In this document: positions 7,612 through 16,400 of the stretch, piece by piece
How the letters are laid out: the number at the start of each line of letters is the position of its first letter
Numbering within the stretch: the first letter of the stretch is position 1
Source: Chitinophaga pinensis
GTDB lineage: Bacteria > Pseudomonadota > Gammaproteobacteria > Burkholderiales > SG8-41
Direction: 5' to 3'
DNA length: 36,455 nucleotides
Assembly: GCA_943329075.2 (NCBI GenBank)
Contig: CALQCM020000043.1
Location: forward strand, 1-36,455
Notes under the pieces: model-generated
Database searches by the model: none
What the model saw: only the letters and a program-made list of their open reading frames with translations
What the model was told of the DNA's origin: nothing
Translations under genes and position numbers: made by a program

Positions 7612-9264
7612 ATGAAACGCGCACTCTGGATCGCAACCTTGGTTTGGACTTTGTTGCCGGGCGACGCGGCGCAGGCCGTTCCCAGCGTCAGTGAAAAGCC
7701 CGCCAAGATCGAGGTCTGTTACGGTTGCCACGAGCCGGTCAAGGCGTTTCACGCCGGCAGCAAACACAAAAACGTCAATTGCGTGGCCTGCCACAGCGGC
7801 ATTGAAAACCACCTTGCGGACGCATCGAAGCGCCCTGTAACCCGCACCGATCTCGCCGCCTGCGGCACCTGTCATCAGGCGCAATATCTGAGTTTCCAGA
7901 CCATGAACTGGAACAAAACCGCGCGCTCGGAAAAATCATTGATGACGGGCCAGTCGCCGAATCCGGCCTGGGACAAATTGATGATGCCGCATGGCTTTAC
8001 GAAAGAGCACAATCTGCCGCGCTCGCACGTTTTCGCCTTGCTCGATCAATTGCTGGTTGACCGTTCCTTCGGCGGCCGGTTTGCCTACAAAGACGGTTGG
8101 CGCGGACTGGGCAAGAGCGGCGATCTCAAGTTGTGGGATGTGATCGACGACAAATTCCCGGGCCAGGACCACAAACCGTTTAAACCCGGCACCGCTGCCG
8201 CTGCCAATCCGGTGTGCCTGTCGTGCAAGACGCAGGACCACATCCTCGACTGGGCCTATATGGGCGACCCGGTGCCCGGCGCGAAATGGAGTCGCACCTC
8301 CAAGGTGAATGAAATGGCCAAGGATGTCAGCCATTCGCTCAACTGCTTTTTCTGTCACGATCCGCATTCGGCAAAACCGCGCGTGGTGCGCGATGGCCTT
8401 ATTCAAGCGCTGACGCGGCCGGAAAAAGACACGCTCTGGCACAAGGACCCGAAAGCGACGAAGATCGACGTCAAGGACATGGGGGTGCGCGGTTTTACGC
8501 GCAAGATCGCCATGCTCGGCCGTGCTGACAGCAAGCTGATGTGTGCGCAATGCCACGTTGAATATAACTGTAACCCGGGTGTTGATCCGACTAACGGGCA
8601 GCCGATCGGCATGGGCGACCAGCGCACCAACCATTTCCCGCTCACCGATGTCTGGGGCATTACCAGGCATTACGACGATCTGAAGTTCCGCGATTTCCGT
8701 CACGCCACCACCGGCGCCTTGTTATGGAAGGCGCAGCACCCGGATGTCGAGACGTTCTGGAACTCGGTGCACGATAAGGCCGGCGTCGAGTGCAAGGATT
8801 GCCATATGCCCAAGGTGACCGACCCGAAAACCAAAAAAACCTACACCTCGCATTGGCAGACCAGTCCGCGGAATTATCTCAAGGAAACCTGCCTGCGCTG
8901 CCATGCCAACTGGAACGAGACGCAGGCGAGGTATGTCATCGACTCAAGCAACGCGCACATCCAGGGCAAGATGCGCAAAGCCGAATTCTGGCTGGTGCAA
9001 CTGGTCGATAAATTCGCTGAAGCCAATACGGTCGGCATCGACGAGGCGGCGTTGAAGGACGCGCGGCGCAAACACGACGAAGCCCATGCGCATTGGGAGT
9101 GGTGGACGGCGGCCAACGGCGCGGCCTTCCATAACACGGACCAGGCCAAGGATTCCTTGAACCGTTCGATGGTGCTGTCGCAGGAGGGCCTGAAGATTCT
9201 TGATGACGCCATCAAGGCGAAACGCGCCGCGCCGGCCAAGGCGGCGCTGGCGACCACGCGTTGA
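7612..9264 (+). CDS. Octaheme cytochrome c nitrite reductase (ONR/TvNiR type, NrfA-related)
   Basis: This 550-residue protein has a signal peptide (about 1-22) and eight heme sites: CYGCH 36-40, CVACH 57-61, CGTCH 84-88, CLSCK 202-206, CFFCH 245-249, CAQCH 311-315, CKDCH 394-398 and CLRCH 427-431. The Lys-ligated fourth site preceded by three N-terminal hemes is the architecture of the octaheme nitrite reductase of Thioalkalivibrio (TvNiR); the last five hemes match pentaheme NrfA. Catalytic candidates are Tyr318 (CHVEYNC) and His376 (AQHPDVETF), with Arg151 less certain. Tyr318 is followed at +2 by Cys320, matching the Tyr-x-Cys pair that forms a thioether in TvNiR. Established chemistry: six-electron reduction of nitrite to ammonium in the periplasm, also sulfite or hydroxylamine in some members. 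Start set by GGGAGGGG at 7600-7606. An FNR-type box is upstream and a TPR gene 1 nt downstream. Confidence 0.93.
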   Translation: MKRALWIATLVWTLLPGDAAQAVPSVSEKPAKIEVCYGCHEPVKAFHAGSKHKNVNCVACHSGIENHLADASKRPVTRTDLAACGTCHQAQYLSFQTMNWNKTARSEKSLMTGQSPNPAWDKLMMPHGFTKEHNLPRSHVFALLDQLLVDRSFGGRFAYKDGWRGLGKSGDLKLWDVIDDKFPGQDHKPFKPGTAAAANPVCLSCKTQDHILDWAYMGDPVPGAKWSRTSKVNEMAKDVSHSLNCFFCHDPHSAKPRVVRDGLIQALTRPEKDTLWHKDPKATKIDVKDMGVRGFTRKIAMLGRADSKLMCAQCHVEYNCNPGVDPTNGQPIGMGDQRTNHFPLTDVWGITRHYDDLKFRDFRHATTGALLWKAQHPDVETFWNSVHDKAGVECKDCHMPKVTDPKTKKTYTSHWQTSPRNYLKETCLRCHANWNETQARYVIDSSNAHIQGKMRKAEFWLVQLVDKFAEANTVGIDEAALKDARRKHDEAHAHWEWWTAANGAAFHNTDQAKDSLNRSMVLSQEGLKILDDAIKAKRAAPAKAALATTR

Positions 9265-9265
9265 C

Positions 9266-9892
9266 ATGGCGGAAGCACCTGCACCCTGCGGTTCCTGCGC
9301 TAATCAGTTGAACGAAGTGCGGGTGCGACAGGCGTATTTTTCGGCACGCGTCTGGATCGTGATCGGCGCGTTATTGCTGGCCGGCGCAGGCGCGGCGTAC
9401 TACGTCGCAGTGGTCCGCCCCGGAAATGCACTTCAATACGAGTTGCAGGCGCCCGCCGGCAACTTTGTAGCGCTTGGCCAATACCTGCAGCGCGCGCCGC
9501 GAGACGCTCGGGCATGGGCCATCTATGCAAGGCTGAATGTGGAACGCGCGGATTATGCCGCGGCCGCCGCAGCATATGCGCATGCGCTGGAACTGCCGGG
9601 GCGCGTGGCACAGGACCCGATGGTCTGGTGTGAATATGCTGATGCGCTGGCGACCCTTGGCGGCGGCAGGCTCGCCGGGCAGCCGTTTGCAATGATTACA
9701 CGGGCGCTGGCGCTCAACCCGCGCCATCCGCGCGCGCTGGAAATGGCCGGTAGCGCGGCCATCGAGCAGGGGAATTACAAAGCGGCACTGCACTACTGGG
9801 AGCCGTTGCTCCAACTCACGCCGGTGGACGCGCCCCAATACCGCGAACTGTTGTCGGCAATCGAACGCACACGTCTGCGCGCCGGACGTTGA
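9266..9892 (+). CDS. NrfG/CcmI-like TPR protein, membrane-anchored
   Basis: The ATG at 9266 lies 1 nt after the stop of the octaheme nitrite reductase gene, so the two are almost certainly co-transcribed. The 208-residue product has a short N-terminal segment with CGSC (8-11), one membrane helix (about 28-50), and a periplasmic TPR domain (about 75-200). Segments such as EMAGSAAIEQGNYKAALHYWE are close copies of the CcmI TPR domain (AMAGSAAFDRKDYKSAVHYWE). In enterobacteria the TPR protein NrfG works with NrfE and NrfF to attach heme to the CxxCK site of NrfA. By position and similarity this protein is a candidate for the same job on the CLSCK site. No nrfE or nrfF homolog lies next to it. 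Confidence 0.85.
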   Translation: MAEAPAPCGSCANQLNEVRVRQAYFSARVWIVIGALLLAGAGAAYYVAVVRPGNALQYELQAPAGNFVALGQYLQRAPRDARAWAIYARLNVERADYAAAAAAYAHALELPGRVAQDPMVWCEYADALATLGGGRLAGQPFAMITRALALNPRHPRALEMAGSAAIEQGNYKAALHYWEPLLQLTPVDAPQYRELLSAIERTRLRAGR

Positions 9893-9918
9893 TCTTTGCG
9901 TCTTCATGCGCCGGCCAT

Positions 9919-9950
9919 CGGTCGCAGGGCTCCTGCCGCCGGGTTTGTTT
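9919..9950 (+). terminator. Weak terminator-like hairpin after the nitrite reductase operon
   Basis: GCAGG (9924-9928), loop GCT and CCTGC (9932-9936), with an outer CGG/CCG pairing, is followed by GGTTTGTTT. The U-tract is interrupted, so termination may be inefficient. The gap 9893-10155 otherwise holds only the malic enzyme promoter. Confidence 0.35.
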
Positions 9951-10025
9951 CGGGATCACGCTTTCCACGCGGGTTGAGGTCTCGCCCCTTGCCCCGATGG
10001 GGTGATCGGAGGCAGATCGCTAGGG

Positions 10026-10066
10026 TTGACATAGATCAATATGGACTGCCCGTGCGCGCTTAAACT
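10026..10066 (+). promoter_or_regulatory. FNR/ANR-dependent class II promoter of malic enzyme
   Basis: TTGAC-ATAG-ATCAA (10026-10039) matches the FNR/ANR consensus with one change. A -10-like TAAACT lies at 10061-10066, so a start site near 10073 puts the box centre at about -41, the class II activation position. The same 13-mer TTGACATAGATCA occurs upstream of the operon at 20124. The leader would be about 80 nt and carries GGAGG (10141-10145) 10 nt before the ATG. Confidence 0.72.
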
Positions 10067-10155
10067 TTCTCCATACAAATAGCGAGTCCGGTCGACGCGG
10101 TTTCCCAATCGCTCGCCAGTCCGCAGCAGTCGATGTCAATGGAGGCGAGACCGAA

Positions 10156-11808
10156 ATGAAAGCGAACACAGGCGGCAGCAGCGTGCGTGATATGCCAACC
10201 GGGCTGGCGTTGTTGCACGATCCGTTGTTGAACAAGGGCACCGCATTTACCGAAGCGGAACGCGATGCCTTCGACCTGCGCGGCTTGCTGCCGGCACACG
10301 TGCACACGCAGGAGGAGCAAGCAGTGCGGGTGCTGAACAACCTGCGCAAGATTGCCGATCCGCTGGAAAAATTCGTCGCCCTCAACGCTTTGCATGATCG
10401 CAATGAATCGCTGTTTTTTCGCGTGCTGGCCGACAACATCGATGAAATGCAGCCGCTGGTCTACACGCCGACGGTCGGTCTGGCCTGTCAGAAATTCGGC
10501 CACGTGTTTCAGCGTCCGCGCGGGCTGTTCATCACCGCCAATGACCGCGGCCGGGTGGCGCAGGTGCTGTGCAACTGGCCCTATACCGCCGGCATTATCG
10601 TGGTGACCGATGGCGAACGCATACTGGGTCTCGGCGACCTCGGTGCCAACGGCATGGGCATTCCGGTCGGCAAGCTGTCGCTATACACCGCCTGCGCCGG
10701 CATCCGCCCTGAACTGTGCCTGCCGGTGATGCTGGATGTCGGCACCAACAACGGTGAACTGCTGAACGATCCGTATTATGTGGGGCTGCGCCAGCGCCGT
10801 ATCACCGGCGCGGCGTATGACGACCTGGTCGAGGAATTCATCACCGCGGCGCGCGAGGTTTTTCCCGGGGTGCTCATTCAGTTCGAGGACTTTGCCAATC
10901 ACAACGCATTCCGGCTGTTGCACAAATACCGGGACCGCATCAGCACGTTCAACGACGATATTCAGGGCACGGCAGCGGTCGCGCTGGCGGGCATTTTGTC
11001 CGCGCTGCGTGTGACGGGGCAGAAACTGACAGAGCAGAAAATCCTGTTTCTCGGCGCCGGAGAAGCGGCGACCGGGATTGCCGATCTCGTGGCGTCGGCC
11101 ATGGTAACGCAAGGCCTGAGTCCGGCAGCGGCAGGCGAGCGCTGCTGGCTGGTGGATTCGCGCGGTTTGGTCGTGAAAAGCCGCACCGATCTGGCGGAAC
11201 ACAAAAAGACCTATGCGCATGATCATCCGCCGATCGGCGATTTTTTGACGACAATACGCACGCTCAAACCGACGGCGATCATCGGTGTTGCCGCGGTCGG
11301 CGGGGCATTCAACCAAAGCGTGCTTGAAGCGATGGCTGAAATCAACGAGCGGCCGATCGTTTTTGCGCTGTCGAACCCGACGTCGCAGGCCGAGTGCACG
11401 GCGGCAGAGGCCTACCGCTGGACCGGCGGACGCGCGCTGTTCGCTTGTGGCAGTCCCTTCGATCCGGTGATCTACAACGGACGCACCTATGTGCCGCGGC
11501 AGGGCAACAACTCTTACATTTTCCCCGGCGTCGGGCTTGGCGCCATCGTCAGCGGCGCGCGCAAGATTACCGACGATATGTTCATGACGGCGGCGCACAC
11601 GCTGGCGCATCTGGTCAGCGAGGCCGATCTTGAGCAGGGCAGTCTCTACCCGGCGCTGCCGCGCATTCGCGAAGTGTCAGGGCATATCGGCACCGCAGTG
11701 GCCAATATCGCCTACAAGAACAACCTGGCGGCGAAACCAATGCCCGAGGATCTGTTCGCCGAGGTGCAGTCGCAGATGTACGATCCGCGCTATCACAGCT
11801 ATGTATAG
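10156..11808 (+). CDS. maeA: NAD-type malic enzyme (oxaloacetate-decarboxylating)
   Basis: Malic enzyme (550 residues, the long form) decarboxylates malate to pyruvate with reduction of NAD(P)+ in the cytoplasm. It shows the N-terminal malic domain (LNALHDRNESLFFRVL, YTPTVGLACQKFGH, LGDLGANGMGIPVGKLSLY), the metal- and substrate-binding FEDFANHNAFRLL and TFNDDIQGTAAVALAG, a Rossmann motif FLGAGEAATGIADL, and the late FALSNPTSQAECTAAEAY and PGVGLGAIVSGARKI motifs. Length and motifs fit MaeA/SfcA-type NAD enzymes better than short NADP MaeB forms fused to phosphotransacetylase; cofactor choice is inferred. The FNR-type promoter suggests anaerobic induction, and its product pyruvate is the substrate of the oxidoreductase encoded convergently at 13431-17060. 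Confidence 0.95.
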   Translation: MKANTGGSSVRDMPTGLALLHDPLLNKGTAFTEAERDAFDLRGLLPAHVHTQEEQAVRVLNNLRKIADPLEKFVALNALHDRNESLFFRVLADNIDEMQPLVYTPTVGLACQKFGHVFQRPRGLFITANDRGRVAQVLCNWPYTAGIIVVTDGERILGLGDLGANGMGIPVGKLSLYTACAGIRPELCLPVMLDVGTNNGELLNDPYYVGLRQRRITGAAYDDLVEEFITAAREVFPGVLIQFEDFANHNAFRLLHKYRDRISTFNDDIQGTAAVALAGILSALRVTGQKLTEQKILFLGAGEAATGIADLVASAMVTQGLSPAAAGERCWLVDSRGLVVKSRTDLAEHKKTYAHDHPPIGDFLTTIRTLKPTAIIGVAAVGGAFNQSVLEAMAEINERPIVFALSNPTSQAECTAAEAYRWTGGRALFACGSPFDPVIYNGRTYVPRQGNNSYIFPGVGLGAIVSGARKITDDMFMTAAHTLAHLVSEADLEQGSLYPALPRIREVSGHIGTAVANIAYKNNLAAKPMPEDLFAEVQSQMYDPRYHSYV

Positions 11809-11828
11809 GCGGGTCGCAGACCGCCTTT
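11807..11828 (+). terminator. Hairpin overlapping the malic enzyme stop codon
   Basis: AGGCGG (11807-11812) pairs with CCGCCT (11821-11826), extended by TC/GA across a bulged G, with loop GCA and a short T run. It may terminate the malic enzyme transcript, though the U-tract is poor. Confidence 0.35.
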
Positions 11829-12035
11829 CAGGTTCGAGTTCAGGGCAGGTGCCGCCACGGTGCGGACTGTTTTAGATCTCGACGGCAATCATCCGCCACC
11901 GGATGGTGTGACGCTGTCGAGTAGGGGCGTTGCCCTAAGGCCCGCAGGTCACCGGCGTGAATAAATTGCCCGGTGTTTTGTTGGTCAGACCGCTTTGCAA
12001 GCGACATCCGGCCAATAAAAACGCTGTTCTGCAAT

Positions 12036-12074
12036 GCGGTGCCGCTAGGTCTTAGACCTTACGTGAGGCACCGC
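12036..12074 (-). other. Nested inverted repeat at the end of the ferredoxin operon
   Basis: GCGGTGCC (12036-12043) and GGCACCGC (12067-12074) enclose a second palindrome, AGGTCT-T-AGACCT (12047-12059). It lies 8 nt past the ferredoxin stop on the minus strand, with a TTTTTAT stretch 15-20 nt further on. It could be the operon's terminator or a stability element. The rest of the convergent 11809-12081 gap shows nothing recognisable. Confidence 0.4.
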
Positions 12075-12081
12075 GTAGTGC

Positions 12082-12327
12082 TCATCCATGCAGGCTGTGA
12101 TATTTCGCCATCAGTTGCTCCGGCGTTTCCTTGAAATCCGGATGCGGAATGATGCAGTCCGCCGGACACACGACCATGCACTGCGGTTCATCGTGCGCGC
12201 CGACACACTCGGTGCATTTGGCCGGGTCAATTACATACATGGAATCGACGACGGTGATCGCCTTATTCGGACATTTTTCCGGACAGGCGTCGCAGGAAGT
12301 GCAGTCTTCGGTGATGGTTAAGGCCAT
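12082..12327 (-). CDS. 2[4Fe-4S] ferredoxin (Alvin/YfhL type)
   Basis: This 81-residue bacterial ferredoxin carries two 4Fe-4S sites: C9-x2-C12-x2-C15-x3-C19 and C38-x2-C41-x8-C50-x3-C54. The eight-residue insertion in the second motif and the C-terminal helix (PEQLMAKYHSLHG) mark the Allochromatium-type (Alvin) low-potential ferredoxins common in proteobacteria. AGGAG lies 7-11 nt upstream of the ATG. As last gene of the operon with pyruvate:ferredoxin oxidoreductase and NfnAB, it is the natural electron carrier between those enzymes. Confidence 0.95.
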   Translation of the reverse strand: MALTITEDCTSCDACPEKCPNKAITVVDSMYVIDPAKCTECVGAHDEPQCMVVCPADCIIPHPDFKETPEQLMAKYHSLHG

Positions 12328-12423
12328 TACGATCTCCTAGGTTGCCAGTTTCAAAAATCATTGCATGGCGGAAGCGGTCGCAAGCTGCGCGGACATCCTC
12401 CAGTCGCTGCGTTGTAGTAACGC

Positions 12424-13431
12424 CTACACGAACTCGCTGGTATATGAGATCAGCGCCTTCATGTAATTGGCGCGCTCGAACGCCGCCGGGTCAGGGCAGG
12501 ACTGCTGGCTGAGCGAGCCTTTCATTTGCTCGACCGAGACGTATTCGCGCTCGTTCATCCATTTTTCCACGCCGCTAATCAATGCTGCGACGTGGCCCGG
12601 CCCCTTGCGCAGCAGGCTGCTGGCGACCATCACGCAATCGGCGCCGGCCAGCAGCAGCTTCAGTACGTCGTCGGGCGTATGCGCGCCACCGGTCGCGGCG
12701 AGACTGGCGGGAACGCGCCCGCGCAGAATGGCGATCCAGCGCAGCGCCAGGCGCAATTCGTCGGAGGTCGACAGTACCAGGTGCGGAGAGACTTCAAGTT
12801 CGTCCAGCAGAATGTCCGGTTGCAGGAAGCGGTTGAACAGCACCAGCCCGGAGGCGCCGGCTTTGACGAGCCGCGACGCCATATTGGCCATGGCGCTGAA
12901 ATACGGCGAAACCTTAACCGCGATCGGTATCTTCACATCGCTCTTGATCGCGGCCACGAGGTCGATGTAACGCTGTTCGATTTCGACGCTGCGATCGTCG
13001 AGCCCGGTGGCGACGTAATAGATGTTCAGTTCCACGGCATCCGCGCCGGCCTGCTCGAGCTGCTTCGCGAACTGTGTCCAGCCGCCCGGCGTGTGGCCGT
13101 TCAGGCTGGCGATCACCGGTACGGCGATGGCCTGCTTGGCGTCACTGATCAGCTTCAGGTAGTTCTCGGGTCCGGTGCGGTAATTCTGCATCTCGGGAAA
13201 GAAGCCGTGGGCCTCGGGCGACATTTCGGTTCCCGACAGCATGAGATTGTGGGTGGCCATTTCCTCGTGTTCGATTTGTTCCTCGAACAGCGAGGGCAGC
13301 ACCACGGCGGCCACACCTGCCGCTTCCAGCCGCTTCAGGCTGTCGATGTTGCCGGTCAGCGGTGACGCGGAAGCCACAATCGGGTTCCTGAGCGCGAGGC
13401 CCAGGTATCGGCTGCGCAGATCGGCGCTCAT
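12424..13431 (-). CDS. Dihydroorotate dehydrogenase-like FMN protein
   Basis: This 335-residue TIM-barrel protein resembles class 1 PyrD (N-terminal LGLALRNPIVASASPLTGN; ELNIYYV; KVSPYFSAMANMASRLVKAGASGLVLFNRF; AATGGAHTPDDVLKLLLAGADCVMVASSLL for FMN phosphate binding). It is annotated in many genomes as 'dihydroorotate dehydrogenase-like' and is often found beside pyruvate:ferredoxin oxidoreductase, so pyrimidine synthesis is probably not its job. In class 1 enzymes the active-site Cys lies in a loop after the central strands; here I see no convincing equivalent, and the second half of the usual NPNTP-type motif is ELNIYYVA. Its ATG overlaps the TAA of the upstream gene (TAATG). A role as an electron-transfer partner for ferredoxin or NAD(P)H is conjecture. 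Confidence 0.88.
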   Translation of the reverse strand: MSADLRSRYLGLALRNPIVASASPLTGNIDSLKRLEAAGVAAVVLPSLFEEQIEHEEMATHNLMLSGTEMSPEAHGFFPEMQNYRTGPENYLKLISDAKQAIAVPVIASLNGHTPGGWTQFAKQLEQAGADAVELNIYYVATGLDDRSVEIEQRYIDLVAAIKSDVKIPIAVKVSPYFSAMANMASRLVKAGASGLVLFNRFLQPDILLDELEVSPHLVLSTSDELRLALRWIAILRGRVPASLAATGGAHTPDDVLKLLLAGADCVMVASSLLRKGPGHVAALISGVEKWMNEREYVSVEQMKGSLSQQSCPDPAAFERANYMKALISYTSEFV

Positions 13432-16400
13432 TATTCCACCTCCTTGGGGTTGGCTGCGGGCGCCGCCGGCGCCGCAGCGGGTGTGCCGTCGTCGTTGTCG
13501 TCCGGCAGATTGCGGTGCACGCCCGCCATCTGCTCGTAGAGTTGCCAGCGCGAATCGGCATCGTCCTGCGCAATCTTGAGCAACTGTTTCGCCCGCGCCG
13601 GATCGGCCTGCGCCAGCATCGCGTAACGGCCCTCCTGCATGGTGAAGCGCTCGACCGGCATGGTCGGCTTGCGCGAGTCGAGTTTCAACGGTTGATCGGC
13701 GCCGCCCATGCCCAGACGCGGATCATAGTGATAGAGCGTCAGGTAGCCGCTCTTGACCGCGTCGCGCTGGTGGCTCATGCCGGTGGTCATGTCGATGCCG
13801 TGGGCGATGCAATGGCTGTAGGCGATGATCAGCGACGGGCCGGGCCAGGAGGCGGCTTCGCGGAAGGTGCGCACCGTTTGCATCGGATTTGCCCCCATCG
13901 CCACCTGCGCCACATAAACGTTGCCGTAGGCCATGGCGATCATGCCGAGATCTTTTTTACCCGACGCTTTGCCGCCAGCGGCGAATTTCGCCACCGCGCC
14001 GCGCTGCGTGGATTTCGAAGCCTGGCCGCCGGTGTTACTGTAAACCTCGGTATCGAGCACCAGAATATTGACGTTACGGCCGGAGGCGAGCACGTGGTCG
14101 AGGCCGCCGTACCCGATGTCGTAAGCCCAGCCGTCGCCACCGACGATCCACACGCTGCGCGTGACGAGACTGTCAGCGACTGCCAGCAGTTGGCGTGCTT
14201 GTGGGGACTTGGAAGCCGTGAGCAGGGATTTCAGCTGCACGACGCGTTCACGCTGCGCTTTGATCTGTTCGTCCGATTCCTGCGGCGCTTCGAGCAGGGC
14301 GACCGACAGGTCGTTGCCGATCTCGGCGGCGAGGGCGCGTACCAGCAAATGCGCGAGGTCGCGTTGCGAGTCGAGTGCGAGCCGCATGCCGAGGCCGAAC
14401 TCGGCGTTGTCTTCAAACAGGCTGTTGGCCCAGGCCGGTCCCTGGCCGGCGCTGTTCTGCGCCCACGGCGTCGACGGCAGATTACCGCCGTAGATCGACG
14501 AGCAGCCGGTGGCGTTGGCGACCAGCATGTGATCGCCGTAGAGTTGCGAGATCAATTTGACGTAAGGTGTTTCACCGCAGCCGGCGCAGGCGCCGGAGTA
14601 TTCGAACAGCGGCGCGCGCAGTTGCGAACCTTTGAGCAGATCGATCGTGTCCCACGCCGGGCGCGTTTCGGGCAGCGTGAGGAAGAATTCGTAATTGCGC
14701 TGCTCGGCGGCGAGATGATCGAGCTTGGGCTCCATATTGATGGCCTTGTGCTTGACCACTTCCTTGCTGCGCGACGGGCAGATGTCGACGCAAATGCCGC
14801 AGCCGGTGCAATCGTCGGGCGCCACTTGCAGCGTGTATGACCAGCCTTTATACGGGCCGCCTTCCTTGCCGCGCCAGGGTACGCTCTTGAAGCCCGCCGG
14901 CGCGTTCTTCAGGTCGTCGGGCGAATACACGTTCATGCGAATGGCGGCGTGCGGGCACATCAGCGGACAGAGTGCGCACTGGGTGCAGATGTCGGCATCC
15001 CAGATCGGAATTTCATGCGCGATGCTGTGCTTCTCCCACTGCGAGGTCGCGCTGGGGAAGGTGCCGTCGACCGGCAGCGCTGACACCGGCAGCAGGTCGC
15101 CCTTGCCGTCGAGCATCATGGCGGTGATACGCTGGACGAAATCCGGAGCCGCGCGTGAGACGACCGGCCGGCGGTGCAGCGCCGAGTCGGCGCGGGCGGG
15201 CACTTTCACTTCACACAGCGCGGCGAGCGACTGGTCGACGGCGGCGAAGTTGCGGCTCAACACGGTTTCGCCGCGCTTGCCATACGTTTTGCGTATTGAG
15301 GATTTGATCTTCTCGATGGCCTCGTCGCGCGGCAGGATGCCGGAAATCGCGAAAAAGCAGGCCTGTGTAACTGTATTGATGCGGCCGGCGAGGCCGGCTT
15401 CCTTGGCCACCGCAAGCGCATCGACGACGTAAAATTTGAGCTTCTTCGCCAATATCTGGTCCTGCGTTTCGCGCGGCAGCTTGTTCCAGACTTCGTCGGG
15501 GCCGTAGGGACAATTGAGCAGAAAGGTCGCGCCGGGGCGCGCCACCGACAGCACGTCCAGCTTGGACATGAACTCGAACTGATGGCAGGCGACGAAATCG
15601 GCCTGACGAACCAGATAGGTCGATTCGATCGGGCGCGGCCCGAAGCGCAGGTGGGAAATGGTGATCGCGCCCGACTTCTTGCTGTCGTAAACAAAGTAGC
15701 CCTGTGCGTAGAGCGGCGTATTTTCGCCGATGATCTTCACCGAGTTCTTGGTCGCGCCGACGGTGCCGTCTGCGCCGAGACCGTAAAAAACGGCACAGGT
15801 GACATCGTCTGCTTCGGTGTCGAAATCGGGATCGACAGTCAGTGACAGGCGCGTGACGTCGTCAACGATGCCGACGGTGAAATGGCGTTTGGGTTGCGCC
15901 TGTTTCAATTCGTCGAGGCTGGCCTTGGCCATCGCCGGCGTGTATTCCTTGGACGACAAGCCGTAGCGGCCGCCGATGACACGCGGCATGGCGACGTCCT
16001 GCGGCCATTCTTCGAGCAGCGCGGCGATGATGTCCTGATACATCGGCTCGCCGACGGCACCGGGCTCCTTGGTGCGGTCGAGCACTGCAATCGAGCGCAC
16101 GCTCTTCGGCAAGGCGGCGACGAAAGCTTCGGTGTCGAACGGCCGGTAGAGCCGCACGGTTAGGAGGCCGACTTTTTCGCCGGCAGCGACCATCGCGCGC
16201 ACGGCTTCACCCGAGGCGCCGACGCCGGAGCCCATCTGCACCAGCACGCGTTCGGCATCGGGCGCACCCTGATAGTCAAACAGCCTGTAGTGGCGATTGG
16301 TGAGCTTGGCGAAGCGGTCCATGCTTTGCTGCACGATGCCCGGTACCGCCAGATAGTACGGATTGCATGCCTCGCGCGCCTGAAAAAAAACGTCCGGATT

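Noticed and set aside
12526..13365. 279-codon open frame on the + strand
   Set aside because: It is antisense to the DHOD-like gene and shows no family motif.
13515..14840. 441-codon open frame on the + strand
   Set aside because: It is antisense to nifJ, whose motifs are all intact in the minus frame; composition is typical of a shadow frame.
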